Shown piece after piece: positions 11,901-22,902 of a stretch of 51,145 bases of DNA; within the stretch, counting starts at the first letter, position 1, and the number at the start of each line of letters is the position of its first letter. The stretch lies in contig BFEA01000114.1 in the NCBI GenBank assembly GCA_003427395.1, positions 2,424,677 to 2,475,821 on the forward strand. Direction: 5' to 3'. Source of the DNA: Chara braunii. Taxonomy: Eukaryota > Streptophyta > Charophyceae > Charales > Characeae. Both the position numbers and the translations under genes were made by a program. The notes under the pieces are model-generated. The model did not search any database and had not been told where the DNA came from. It saw only the letters and a program-made list of their open reading frames with translations.

Positions 11901-12339
11901 GAAGACTTCAAGGCCCTCTCCAGTGAGATTGAGCGCACCCCTCTTGTATCTGAGAGTCTGAACTTGTTCTCACTGCCTTTCTCAGTTTAAGTCTGGTCTT
12001 TTGGTTTTGAGAGGAAGGCGGCAGGCGGGATTGCAACCCGTAGGTCCGCGCCAAGGCCTCTATGGGAGGTTGCCCCACTGATTGCGGGAGCTCTGCCGGG
12101 ACCCAGGCGGGGTTCTGGAGGCAGAGAACACTCAGGTATAACCCTCGATTTACGCGTGTGATCCTATCACTAAACTGTATTATCCTATTGCTATTTGACC
12201 TGACTGTAAGTATGACTGGAAAATATAACTGTATTTCCTTGCTTGTTTGAGTTCAGGACAATGATTTGCAAAGTAAACTGACAAATATGTATTGGTTTAA
12301 TCAAGATTATCAGTGTGAAGTCAGAAAACACAGAGCTGT
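8941..12339. other. Element interior, no supported gene, many Ns
   Basis: The stretch is GC-rich with numerous isolated ambiguous bases (9,120-10,650). Between 10.3 and 11.8 kb it is rich in GCTG/CTGCTG words. Open frames such as 11,403-11,690 have low-complexity Ala/Leu/Gly composition and no recognisable domain. I support no gene, although degraded exons cannot be excluded. Confidence 0.4.
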
Positions 12340-13590
12340 CAAATATATTGCGGAGGCTGGGCGAACGCATAAGTTGCAGGCTGCTCAGTCTTTTGCACTT
12401 GTTTTACTTGTTATTTGGCAAGCTAGACTACCCATAAGTTGGGTAGCCTAGTTCTGCGCTGTATGTAATTATATGGGCTGGCCAGGCACAACATAAGTTG
12501 TTGTGCCTGGTCATATGCCTTTCGTCGTTTGTTCAGGCAAAGGCTGGGCTCCTCATAAGTTGAGGTAGTCCAGTTCTTTGTGTATGCCGAAAGTTTAGTC
12601 TGACCAGTCTCACCATAAGTTGGTGGGGCCCGGTCATACGCCTTACGTCAATTGTTAGGAAGAAGCTGACTGCACCATAAGTTGGTGTGATTCAGTCTTA
12701 TGCTTTATTGTTTCAGGCGAAGACTATTCACACCATAAGTTGGTGTGGTCAAGTCATGAGCCGCCATCACTAAGAGAATCAGAGCTTACAAAGTGATACA
12801 TTATTTATTATGNATATTCATGGCAGGTTGGACGCCATGAGTTGGGAGATCCAGCCATATAAGTCGGTAGCAGACAAAACACAGGGAAATGAGATGAACA
12901 ATACAAAATGATGTGGTAACAGTGGGCAGGTCGACTCACCTATAAGTTTGGTAGTTCGTCCTACGTCCTTGATAACACGAAAGCAGAGAGATATATAAAG
13001 TCTGGCTATTTTTTTTTTTTCTAAACATAACTGACGGTTGGGTGGGGATCCTCATGAGTTGACGTGACCTGGCCACTCATCTGAAAACAAAATCTGATTG
13101 TGAAACTTATCTGTTGGATGTAGTTGTGTTGCGAAGGCCCGACGAATGCATAATTGCGGGCTGTTCGGTCATACGCGCTTTTTGTTGTTTAGGCAGGGCT
13201 AGACTACTCATAAATTGGGTAGCCTAGTCTTATACTATATGTCACTGTGTGGACTGGTCAGGCACAACATAAGTTGTTGTGTCTGGTCATATGTTTTTTC
13301 GTCGTTCGTTTAGGCAGAGGCTGACCCCTCATAAGTTTAGGAGGTTCGGTTCTATGTGTATGCCGAACGTTCAGGCTGACCAGCCTCACCATAAGTTGGT
13401 GCGGCCCAGTCATACGCCTCATGTCGATCGTTTTGCAGAAACTGGTCACACCATAAGTTGGTGTGGTTTGTTCTTAAGCGTACGTATATTTGTGTTACCA
13501 GGCTAGGGCACCATAAGTTGGTGTGACATAGTCATATAAACTGGTAGGTCAGTTACATCCATAAGTTGGGTTGGCTGACCCTATGTCTTA
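12340..13590 (+). repeat. Array of 18 hairpins with a shared ATAAGTT loop
   Basis: Eighteen imperfect inverted repeats follow each other. Loop starts are at about 12,369, 12,434, 12,493, 12,555, 12,615, 12,677, 12,735, 12,837, 12,942, 13,054, 13,150, 13,210, 13,269, 13,331, 13,391, 13,453, 13,513 and 13,561. Fourteen contain the exact heptamer ATAAGTT; the others read ATGAGTT (twice), ATAATT and ATAAATT. The stems are 10-14 bp, differ between units, and still pair: CTACCC/GGGTAG, CACAAC/GTTGTG, CACACC/GGTGTG, CTCACC/GGTGGG. Spacing is mostly 58-65 bp, with a related linker such as TCATAYGCCTTAYGTC. Units 1-7 recur as units 11-17 about 776-781 bp away, so the array also has a higher-order duplication. 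Confidence 0.9.
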
Positions 13591-13899
13591 TGTAAGGAAG
13601 GGTAAAAAGGGAATAATGAGGGTTTTTGAACGAACAATGTGACCTGGAAAAGAACCATGTGAGATTGTGAGAGATGTTTGCGCTTGCATGCTCGTGGGCT
13701 CTCACTTGGGGCATCTTTTGATAGAGTAGTTGCTGTAGATGCTCGCTGAGTGCTGGAGCCATAGGTAGGTAAGATGAATGATGAGAGGGAGACTTGGGAT
13801 GAGATAGGACTGACTCTGCTGAGGGTTGGGATCAGCGTTGGCTCATGGCCTCATTCAGAGGGCATGTAAACCAATGTTAAGCCTAAGTTATCAAGCAGG

Positions 13900-16397
13900 G
13901 ATCAGGAGTTAGCCCTAAGCATAGTTTTGCTTTGCACTTTGACTTTCAGCTTTGTATAAATCTTGGCAGCCTACTTTTCCTACGGGAAGCACTGCCGAAA
14001 TTTCTGCAAAACTGAAAAGAGTTAGTCATATTCAGGTTTCTATAAATTCTGAAAAGGCACTTTTCCTACGGGAAGCGCTGCCGAAATTTCGGGAAATTTG
14101 AAAAGTTTGAATATTTTCAGTTAGACCAATCGTAGCAACTCAACCCTGAGTAGGGGAGGCGTTACTGAACCTCTTAGAAGCTGAGTAGGAGCTTAGTAGA
14201 GGAGTTAGGATGTGACTTAGGAGGATTACTCCCTACTTAGNCTAAACGCTGTAGTGAAATCTCTTTGACCTNTGCTGTGGTGCAGGCCTGTGCGTTTATT
14301 TGAAGGTNTGACTTGGTCAGCCTGACTACTCGTCTGTTATCACTGATAACAGGTCGGTTGCCGATTCNTCGGTCTAGGACTTANNCACAACCCACCCTCA
14401 GCACTNAACCTAAAANGNCTCTAGCNTTGGTGATTTCTATTGTTTTGTTAAGGTTTCACNTGGACTCGTATTGAATGNCCATTTAACAAAGGTACTTAGT
14501 ATTTAATTATGGTTGGTTGGCTGGAGGTTGGGGCTTGCATGGCTAAAACACAGGTTATGAGTGAAGAGGTTGGTTGGAGTTGACTCCGTGTAGTGTGTGG
14601 ATCTTTGCTTGATTCTGTGATGTGATTGTAGGCATGTATGAAAGTGTCTCATTTAAGTTATGCGGAGTGATGTTGCGTTGGATTCAGATGGGCAAACCGC
14701 ACAACTGTCGTGAGAGTGAACTACCCCACAACCCTATTGTTTAAGTGAGATTGTTCTGTTCTATCTTGTTAAAGTAAGTGTACGTTCGGGTAACCCTTAC
14801 AGGGCTTATCCCGACGGTGTCCTTTCTATTGATATTAAGAACTTTTGTGTTTTATCCTTGTTGGAATTTATCTTGGTGGAACGATAAAGTTCCGGGCGAA
14901 AGGATTAGCGTGTCGCTGGTGGTGCGCCAGACAACTCACCACCATTCCGAATTCCTTCCTGCCCTAGGGACCGTCGTACCTCGCACCCCTTGGGACACCT
15001 CAGGGTGCAGAAGGCGGAAAGACCCTCAGGCCGGTTATGCGCCCGCTAAATGGTTACCCTCCTTAGCGCCCGCCTCAGCCAACGCCTGAGCGTCAGACAC
15101 AACCCCATGACTCAGAATAGGCCATTTGGGTATGTGTGGGTACTCGCGTAGAGCTGCATAGTAAATTGGTATGTGTGGGTACTGCGTCCGCGCGATCTTA
15201 TAGTACGTCCATGAGTGCAGCACTCGCCGACTCTCGCACTGAAGGTTATGGGTCAGGCGGCGAGACCAAAATCGCGATATGGTCAATAGACTGGGGCTGT
15301 GGTATCGCGAAGCGACACATGGGCGAAGGACTAGTCCCAGTCGACCTATGGGAGTCCGTGTACGGGCCCCACTATCCCGGACCTCGGATAGCCTACGGAT
15401 AGGACTTTGGGCATTTTTCGCGCACGCTGCTTGGGTCTGCCTACCTCCCTTCATCTTAGGAGGCCACTAAACTAATGAGAGTTGGAGTGAGTTTTTTCTT
15501 TTTGAATTTTCATGGTTGGACGTTATAGTCCGTGGCGGCCGTCAAAGTCAAACCCCTTGATATTTGACCGCCATGACAGCTTATAGCTGTCTACTCAACC
15601 CCTCTGCACAGGGTGCAGAAGACGGTGTGGTCTTCAACCGCACATGGTGGTTGTCTGGCGTCGAGAGGTTACCCCTCAGAGCGCCTGTCAGCCGACACTT
15701 GTGTGTCGAACGCGACCCTCGAAAATAGCAAGGGTCGCGAGGCTACGAGTATCACATAGTACCCCATCAGGGCAAATGATTGCGTGTGCCCGCATGGCTG
15801 GTGGGCATGTGGAGGCCATGTGTTCGCTCGACCCTTATACAGAAGTCCAGAGCGCGATACTTATCTGATTCTTGCTGCAAAAGTTATGGGTCGGACACTG
15901 AAGGGACTAGGAGTTGTTGTGTTGTGACGTTGTTTATGGTGTTTGTTCGTGTGTGTTTCATGTGTTATAAATGGTAGGTGTGAGTGTTGTAGTGTAACGC
16001 GTGGTGTGAGTAGTGCGTCCTAGTCGCGTTTGGGACTTCAGCCCCCCAGTACGGCGATTCGCGTATAGGTTCGATTTTTGGGCGTTCGACCGCGCATAAC
16101 CCCCTATGCTACAGCGAACGAGAAACGCCCTCGGCTGGGCCACCTCTGCAATTGCATACGAAAAACTTTCGGATGTGGTTCAGTAGCTCGGTGGGGATAC
16201 GCCCACCTAAGGGATGGTGACAGCTCCAGCAGGTGGAGGTAAGCGGTGCCTCGCGTGACCCTCTCCTGTCGTAGGGGCTCGCGAGCGGTACGGCTGACGC
16301 ACTCGGCCGGAGCGGCAAGGGCTCTACGCGACAAGTCCTTCAGAATCCTGCGTGACGCGGCCGGGAGGGTCCCCGTGTGGGCCCGATGCGCTCGACA
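13900..16397 (-). repeat. Right arm of the inverted pair
   Basis: Read on the minus strand it begins TGTCGAGCGCATCGG at 16,397 and runs through the same blocks as the left arm down to the TTTCGGCAG core units near 14,085 and 13,990. Its outer GC-rich kilobase matches 5,228-6,200. It contains a 16-bp direct repeat (GGTATGTGTGGGTACT at 15,129 and 15,168) inside the part lacking in the left arm. The open frames are not convincing. Confidence 0.7.
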
Positions 16398-16589
16398 GGT
16401 GTGGTGACCAACGAAAGCAACTACCTATCAAACTGAAAACTCAGACTATGTAGTAATCTCACTCAGCCACATACAAGGCCAAACCACAAAGGTAAGTACT
16501 CTCACCAACCCAAAGTTCAATTCCTCATAGACAGTTCATGGAACTTTCAGATGATTTAACCCTTATACCCAGCTTACATATGGCATGAT

Positions 16590-16925
16590 GCTAGACCATT
16601 CATCTTAGAAACAATGTCTATCATGCCTTCATAATATACACGAACATGTTGCATAACTACTTTTCTCTTCTTTGGACATATGACTAGCTCATTCAACTTA
16701 GAATCAATATCTCATCGCCCTGAACTCTTTAATATCCAAAATTTAATAGTTTTCTGACTTTGTTCTAAAAAATAAATGAAATTATGACCAGGGGACTGAA
16801 CCATTCAACTTAGAAACATTGTTCAACTTGCCCATATTACTTCTAATTATACTCAGTATTTTCCCTTCTCTTCTTAATGATATGGCTTCGTATTGGATCA
16901 TTCAACTTAGAAACAATGTTCAACT
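16590..16925 (+). repeat. Four diverged ~100-bp tandem units
   Basis: A core like CATTCAACTTAGAAACAATG appears at about 16,596, 16,691, 16,802 and 16,899, a spacing of 95-111 bp, followed by variants of TTCAACTTGCCC. The intervening sequence is AT-rich. Confidence 0.7.
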
Positions 16926-17729
16926 GTCGGTTCACATGCAAGTATAAGAAAGATGAGTGCTCACATAATATATGTAGCAAAGTTGAAACTATTGGATGTT
17001 TTCTAACTTATGCACCTCACTCCTGCTGCTTATGAGGCAACCGCTAGAGGGTGAACCTAAAAACACTATCGGATCACAGTCGAGTGTTAAACCCGTTAAA
17101 ATAGCTTGATATACCGGACCGTGGGTCTGGTATTAAGCTCAATACTCAATTGTTGTAGGGCCAACGGATTTTTAAATCGATAAACAACTTTTGGTTGAAA
17201 TATAAAAACTCAAAACCGTTGTTTCAGAATGTCGGACATTGGTGGGATACATACATTTTTTCAAAATTCAATTTACCTAGTGTTTTTTTTTATATTATTA
17301 TAACGGCCAAGCAAAATAAAGAAGAACAAACGATAAGAGACAATCATGTTGTGATAGAAAAGTGAATGAACCTATAACCGATTTCATCACAGAGCATAAG
17401 ATAAAGTCATAATCTTAGCAAAAATGTGGGTAGATAGGCTAAGGGGTAAGTGTATAACAGTGTATAACAGGATGACTAAGAAGTATTTTCAAAAATTAAT
17501 ATTAAAGAGTGGGTTATAGAGAATGAAAGTCAAATACACCTTCATCCCTATAGCTAGAATCGCAGACACGATGGTTGAGATGTATGAGTATGTTGCTACC
17601 TATTTTAAGGATTTATTGGCTTCTAAGAGGCCCCTGAAAGACCTGCACTTGGATCTATCATTGAGTTCAAGCCATTGAAATATATATTTTTTAGAACAGT
17701 CACCGATTAATTATTCGTAATGAACTAGA
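16926..17729. other. Unassigned AT-rich sequence
   Basis: No gene was recognised. It is moderately AT-rich with short T and A runs. The last part (about 17,580-17,680) can be read as FKDLLASKRPLKDLHLDL on the plus strand, perhaps the most degraded upstream part of the following LINE. Confidence 0.35.
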
Positions 17730-19190
17730 GGAGCTTTGAGTAGTTGCTAAGGTCATGACAAGGTGCAAGGCGCAAGGTAAGAGTAGTCTCCCAATTAAGT
17801 TATACATTCAACACTGGGAAACCATTTCCCCACATTTACTCTCTATGTACAACGCTATAATGGTTGGCGAATAAATCAACTGTCATATGTTATATGGGAT
17901 TACCTTGATCCTATACAAAAAGGATAAGACACCCGATATGAGAGACACGACACTCATTTCATTGCTAAGAAAGCCTTATAATATTCTAGCCAAAACCTTG
18001 ACAAAAATATTAGCACATTATCGTTCAACTCAAGTGATGAGGGATTAAACAATCTTTGTACAAGGTAGATCAATTTTTGATAATATTGTCACGACTTTAG
18101 AGATAGAGTTGTCTCAAGATCATTCAGAGAGACGGTATGAATTTAACAGTATTATTGCCGGATCTCGAGAAAACCTATGATCGGGTCAATTGGGAATACG
18201 TTGTGACTATCTTGAAACATCTGGGTTTTTGACATAACTTCTATAGATGGGTGATGAGGCTATATGTGATCTCTAAATCTTTAGTAATGATCAACAGGAA
18301 GGTCTCTAAACCTTTTTCATTGTCAAGATTTTTGAGATAGGGTTGTCCTCTAGCCCCACTAATCTTTGTATTTCACTTGGAAATCTTGCAAGCTCATCCG
18401 CTAGTCGTATCGTGTAACACAACGCGTGTTAAGTTAAGGCTTTGGCGGAGGATTTGATGGTCCTAATCAAGGATTGCGTGTTAGAATACTCATGACTATC
18501 GAAAATTGTTGTTAATTGGAAGAAATCAGTGTACTTTTTGTCATAGCAATATAGCTACACTGATGCTTTAAGAATGAAAAGAGTAACAAGTGATACATAA
18601 AAAAAATATTTGAGGGTTTAAGGATTTTTACCAGTTATGCAGAACTTCAAGGGGATCTGCTTCAACAAAAAGTAGTCAAGAGGATCTCTCGGCAGGGCCC
18701 CATCCTACACCTTTTTTTTTCGAGAGAGCATTTATACTAAATATGATATTTTTTTCAGTGTTGTGGTTCATAGGCAATGTGAGGCTGTTAAAAAAACAAC
18801 TTATCAAGGTAGTGGAGGGATTGGCAACAAGATTCATTTGAAGACATTTTTGCGACGTGGAAGAGAGCTTAATGCTCAAAGTGACATGGGAGAGCATCCG
18901 CTATCTCAGAAACAAGAGGTGAGGCATGTTAAACCTACTAAAGCAGAGTCAAACAATGTTGGCATAAAGGGAGGTGAAGGTGGTTTCGACAAAAGAGGAT
19001 GATCGTTGGATTTTATTGGCGGAGCAATCCTTGCAAATGGGTGACATGTAAAAAAAACTAGGGATATATGAGTATGTTTCATATTAGAGTAATTCTTGAC
19101 AACACTGATAAAATCTATTTTCTTGCTAAAATGTGCCTTATTCTTGGACTCTTCGAGGAGGATCATACTGCAACTACAAACCCAACTGGT
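17730..19190 (+). pseudogene. LINE-2 reverse transcriptase, heavily decayed
   Basis: This is a reverse transcriptase relic visible only by reading across stops. Recognisable pieces in order are VVAKVMTRCKAQGKSSLPIK (17,740 on), TISPHLLSMYNAIMVGE, ITLILYKKDK, NILAKTLTKILAHYR, FVQGRSIFDNIV, VLLPDLEKTYDRVNWEY (motif A, about 18,150), SLSRFLR-stop-GCPLAPLIFVFHLEIL (motif B, about 18,330) and KALAEDLMVLIKDC (motif C, about 18,440). The thumb follows as LQGDLLQQKVVKRIS, ILNMIFFSVLWFIGNVRLLK and KVTWESIRYLRNK. Motif C reads LAED instead of F/YADD. It is similar in motif spacing to LINE-1 but too decayed to call the same family. The coding trace resumes after the insertion at 19,200-20,312. Confidence 0.75.
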
Positions 19191-19199
19191 CACTAAAGC

Positions 19200-20312
19200 G
19201 AGAGATGATTAACAACAAACGCTATTTACATGTCACTTTCAGCTGCTTCAGGTCCCCACCTGCAACTCTTGAAATGACCTGAAGTGGCTGAAGCTTCTGA
19301 AAGGGGTTTCAGGTACCCCCATCCAAATGGTTGGATGAGGGTACAAAAATCTCCCCTCAGAGACTTCAGCCACTTCAGGTTATTACTGTGGTTTAAGGTC
19401 GCCACCTGAAATTCGTGAAATGACATAAAGTGGTTGAAGCTTCTGAAAGGGGTTTCAGGTACCCCCATCCAACCCCACCCAAATGGTTGGATGGCGGTAC
19501 CTGAAACGCCTTTCAGAGGCTTCAACCACTTCAAGTCATTACTGTGGTTTCAGGTCCCCATATGAAATTCATGAAATGACCTGAAAGTGGTTGAAACTTC
19601 TCAAAGGGGTTTCGGGTACCCCCATCCAACCATTTGGATGGGGGTACCTAAAACCCCTTTCAAAAGTTTCATCCACTTCTGGTCATTACGGCAATTTCAG
19701 GTCCCCACCTGAAATTTCTGAAATGACCTGAAGTGGCTGAAACTTCGAAAACGGGTTTCGTGTCCCTCCATCCAAATGGTTGGATGAGGGTACCTAAAAC
19801 CCTTTTCACAGGCTTCAGCGACTTTAGGTCATTACTGCGGTTTCAAGTCCCCACTTTAAATTCCTGAAATGACCTGAAGTGACTGAAGCTTTTGAAAGGG
19901 GTTTCAGATCCCTCTCATTATGACGGTTTCAGGTCCCTACTTGAAATTCCTGAAATGACATAAAGTGACATGAAGTGGCTGAAGCTTTTGAAAAGGGTTT
20001 CAGATCCCCCCATCCAAATGGTTGGATGAGAGGACCTAAAACCCCTTTCAGAAGCTTCAGCCACTTCAGGTCATTTCAGGTAACACACAACAATGCTAAA
20101 CCAAAAAAAAAANNNNNNNNNNNNNNNNNNNNNNNNNNNNNNNNNNNNNNNNNNNNNNNNNNNNNNNNNNNNNNNNNNNNNNNNNNNNNNNNNNNNNNNN
20201 NNNNNNNNNNAACTTATGAGATGACCTGAAGTGTCTTTAGGCTATTTCAGTGGTTTCAGACCACTTCAGAATCTTTCATTCTGAAATTTCGGGTGGTCGT
20301 TAACCGCGAGTG
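19200..20312. mobile_element. MITE-like insertion built of ~149-bp palindromes
   Basis: Palindromic units of about 149 bp follow each other, with TGAAATGAC-type starts at about 19,270, 19,418, 19,572, 19,717 and 19,866. Each has arms of the form GACCTGAAGTGGCTGAAGC, CTGAAAGGGGTTTCAGG and TACCCCCATCCAA, then the reverse complement. The insert is flanked by an exact 8-bp repeat ACTAAAGC (19,192-19,199 and 20,313-20,320). Its ends carry GATTAACAAC on the left and GTCGTTAACC on the right, which are partly inverted repeats of each other. An 8-bp duplication points to a hAT-like mechanism, but no transposase is present. The insert lies within LINE-2, whose coding trace resumes on the far side. A gap of Ns lies inside. 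Confidence 0.7.
20113..20210. other. Assembly gap (98 Ns)
   Basis: A run of Ns preceded by an A-run lies inside the palindromic array. The array was probably collapsed or could not be joined here, so its true unit number is unknown. Confidence 0.98.
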
Positions 20313-20320
20313 ACTAAAGC

Positions 20321-20900
20321 ATAAATTTTGACACAACCCATCTTTGATAACATGTTTATTAGAGACAAGTAAGGGTTTTCCTTTGCATCTAATAACGTGG
20401 CAGGATCATTCGACAAGGCTTAGATCCAAAAATGAATTCTAAGAATGAATGATATTTGGGATGACATTTGTGTAATATGGTTTTTTATCGATGAAGTGAA
20501 AACCCTAACAGGAAGGTTGGTTGCGGTTGAAGACAAATTGAAGAACATTCTTGAAACCATCATGATGGAATGATATAAATTATTATGCTCAATTCGAATA
20601 AAACCAGATGGTACTTGGTATAAGTCTACATAACCTAACGATGATCATATTTTTGGGAAGTTGGTAACAATTGAGATGAATGACCATCGTTGTTTCCAAG
20701 AATAGACGCAATCAAATCCACAATTTCTGTGCCAGATCAAATGAGAAGAGGGGGGTTCGACAAAACCACTAGGTTTGGTAGTACAAACAAAGAAGTGCAA
20801 TGAAAATGGTGTTTGGTCTTGTACATTATGGTATGAAGGTTCTCCTATGAGAATTATTAAATCAGATCTTTCAATATAGAGATGACAAACCCTGATATGA
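20321..20900 (+). pseudogene. LINE-2 continuation (C-terminal part), decayed
   Basis: The plus-strand translation reads through stops as NPSLITCLLETSKGFPLHL, RMNDIWDDICVIWFFIDEV, KTLTGRLVAVEDKLKNILE and KPDGTWYKST. The IWDD...FIDEV...KL..I pattern is typical of the region between the RT thumb and the zinc-binding domain of plant LINEs. It follows in the same orientation as 17,730-19,190, so the two are probably one element split by the palindromic insert. Coding trace fades after about 20,800. Confidence 0.55.
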
Positions 20901-22169
20901 GGCTCTCTAAATACACCATAAGGACCGGTTACACACAACAACAAATCTAAAATGAGTTAGTTGTGATCGCTACCAAGTGTTAGGTTCAGATAACAGACAT
21001 GAACCTGACAGACATTGCGTGACGAACGAAAGCTTCTTAATCGGATATGCAGTTTGTTCCTTTCCTAGAGATTGACAACGCACCTATCGATGCTCTCTAT
21101 GATTGCAGTGTGCCTCGTGCTGCCCTGGCCTAGATTCAGGGCTATTAAGCTATTTTGCATGTTTTGCCTGTGTGACCAGGCCGTGGCCTGACCTCACAGG
21201 TCGTGTGCTTATTCAGTCCAATTCAGTCTTGCCCGGTACCGCGGTCGATACTTGGCTAGTTCAGTCAGTTCGCTGGGGGTATACCCCAGCTGCAGCCTAT
21301 TTCAGCCCGACTCTTCATTTGCACAATTTGGAGTACGTGCGTGTGAAGTCTGCGTCAAAGTTGCACTGTCCCTTCCATCTCCATCTCCATTTCCATCATC
21401 CTTATCCCTTCGTCTTCATCCTGACGGACTGCCATCCTGGCGGGTCCGTCACATTGGTATCAGATCAGGCTTCCCTCTCTGCTCCCCTTCCCCACGCACC
21501 CCCCATCATTTTTCCACGTGGCTTGAGGAAAAAAAAAAAAACCAAAGCTCGCCACTTCTCTTTGATAATGATATTGGTGCACCTTTTCGATCGTAACTTT
21601 TGCAACAGTGGACCGATTTTTTAATTTTTTGGCTTGTTGGAAAGCTCTCAACGAGTTGTTTCCAATAAGCATAGATCATCTAATTATGTCGGGTGGTTTA
21701 GGAGCCACGATATTTCAAAGATCACGTTTTTTTTTATTCAAGCTCCCAAAACCACTCGTGCTCGTTTTGTTTTTTAATAAGCGCTATTACTATAGGTCGT
21801 GGCTCATGTGACACCATATCTTGTGGGAAACACCTTTCATAGAGTTTTTCAACAAGCTTTTTTTTGCCTAAATTCGTCCAACGGATCAAAAGTTGATGGC
21901 AAAAAAATAATTTTCTCTCTCTCTCCTCTCTCCCTCCCTGTGACCATTTCTAGTGCCGTGTGGTGGCTTGATGAAAGCTTTTTGAAGACCCCCCTGGCTA
22001 GGGGGCTGCACTACAGTGGAACTGGGTGGCTGATCAAGATCTCAGCCAACATTATATTATGTTTCTTCATCTGCATATCTGATCCTTCCGATCAGATCAA
22101 ATTGCCGCAACAGCAGTTCATCACCGCCTTGAAAACCTTTTCTCCCAAGGGGTGTGTGAAGTTTAAAAT
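20901..22169. other. Unassigned sequence
   Basis: No gene was recognised. Open frames such as 21,103-21,624 are Pro/His/Phe-rich without domain signatures. Short T and A runs and pyrimidine-rich patches occur (21,360-21,420 and 21,910-21,940). Confidence 0.4.
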
Positions 22170-22615
22170 CATGTGGATCTTGGTGATTTTGTATACTGTT
22201 GGCCAACCAAGAGTCTGGTATCACCCCTTACTCACTAATCTACTCTCTCCCAACCCTTTTCTCTCCCTTTCCTCCACTCTCTAATCACATTTTTCAACTC
22301 TATCACTACTCCCTCATCGTACCTCACTCTTCTTTTTTTTTCCCCTACGTCTTTCCTCTCCTTCCCAGTGATCTCTCACACCCCTCCCCTTTACTCATCT
22401 TCCACCATTTTTTCTCCCCTCTCCTCCATACTCACTCTCTTGCACTTATCTTTCTTTCTCTTGGTCACCTTTCTCATCTCTTTCTCTCCCATTATCTCAC
22501 CCACCTCTCCCCCTTCCCTCCCCCAACTACAACCCTATCATCTCCCCACCTCCCACTTCAATCTTTTTCTATTTCTCATCTATTTTTCTTTCTTCATCAC
22601 TTTTTCGTTATACAA
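22170..22615 (+). repeat. CT-rich (polypyrimidine) tract
   Basis: About 440 bases of strongly pyrimidine-biased sequence made of CTCTCCC, TTTCTC and CATCTTCC-type words, ending abruptly at a G-rich patch (GGGGGGGGGGAGGG near 22,625). The long open frames here are a by-product of the base bias. Confidence 0.75.
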
Positions 22616-22902
22616 GGAATGGCTGGGGGGGGGGGAGGGTGGGTCGTAGAGATAAGATGGGGATAGAGGATCCAGCGGGGGATCGACAGGATGCTCAGGA
22701 TGAGGTATAGAGAGATTATCGCCTTAGTTTTAAAGACTTGATGAAGATTGACCCAAACTTCCCCCTGCGACCAACATCAAATTTTATAGAGATGTTTCCA
22801 CCGCATCCTTTGACACTCGTTGAAAGCCTGTAAGGAGGGGTAGGAACAGAGAAACCTGTTGCACTCTGCTCCAATCCCTTATACACAATTTTGAATAATT
22901 GC

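Larger units (their letters stand above)
5228..16397. mobile_element. 11-kb unit with ~2.5-kb inverted arms (fold-back-like)
   Basis: Two long segments, 5,228-7,690 (plus) and 13,900-16,397 (reverse complement), are homologous over many blocks in the same order. These are the terminus TGTCGAGCRCATCG, the block GAGCCCCTACGACAGGA, the block TCAAGGGGTTTGACTTTGAC, the block TTTAGCCATGCAAGCC, GATAACAG, and the inner repeat TTTCGGCAGYGCTTCCCGTA. The right arm has about 0.6 kb that the left lacks (roughly 14,650-15,450). The interior has no recognisable transposase. Candidates are a non-autonomous fold-back or Mutator-like element, or a DIRS-like relic. I found no clear target-site duplication. That the arms are inverted homologues is directly visible; the transposon class is inference. 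Confidence 0.65.

Noticed and set aside
12340-13590. CRISPR array
   Set aside because: The regular spacing is superficially similar, but the repeated part is a short loop with variable paired stems, there are no constant repeats with unique spacers, no cas genes, and the context is eukaryotic.
12340-13590. Array of tRNA anticodon arms or ssDNA-virus origins
   Set aside because: The loop has the anticodon-loop size and a U at the second position, but position 37 would be U (always purine in tRNA) and the stems are too long; the loop also does not match the TAATATTAC-type nick site of geminivirus-like origins.
21103-21624. 173-codon open frame
   Set aside because: Pro/His/Ser/Phe-rich with pyrimidine bias, two overlapping frames of similar length, no domain.
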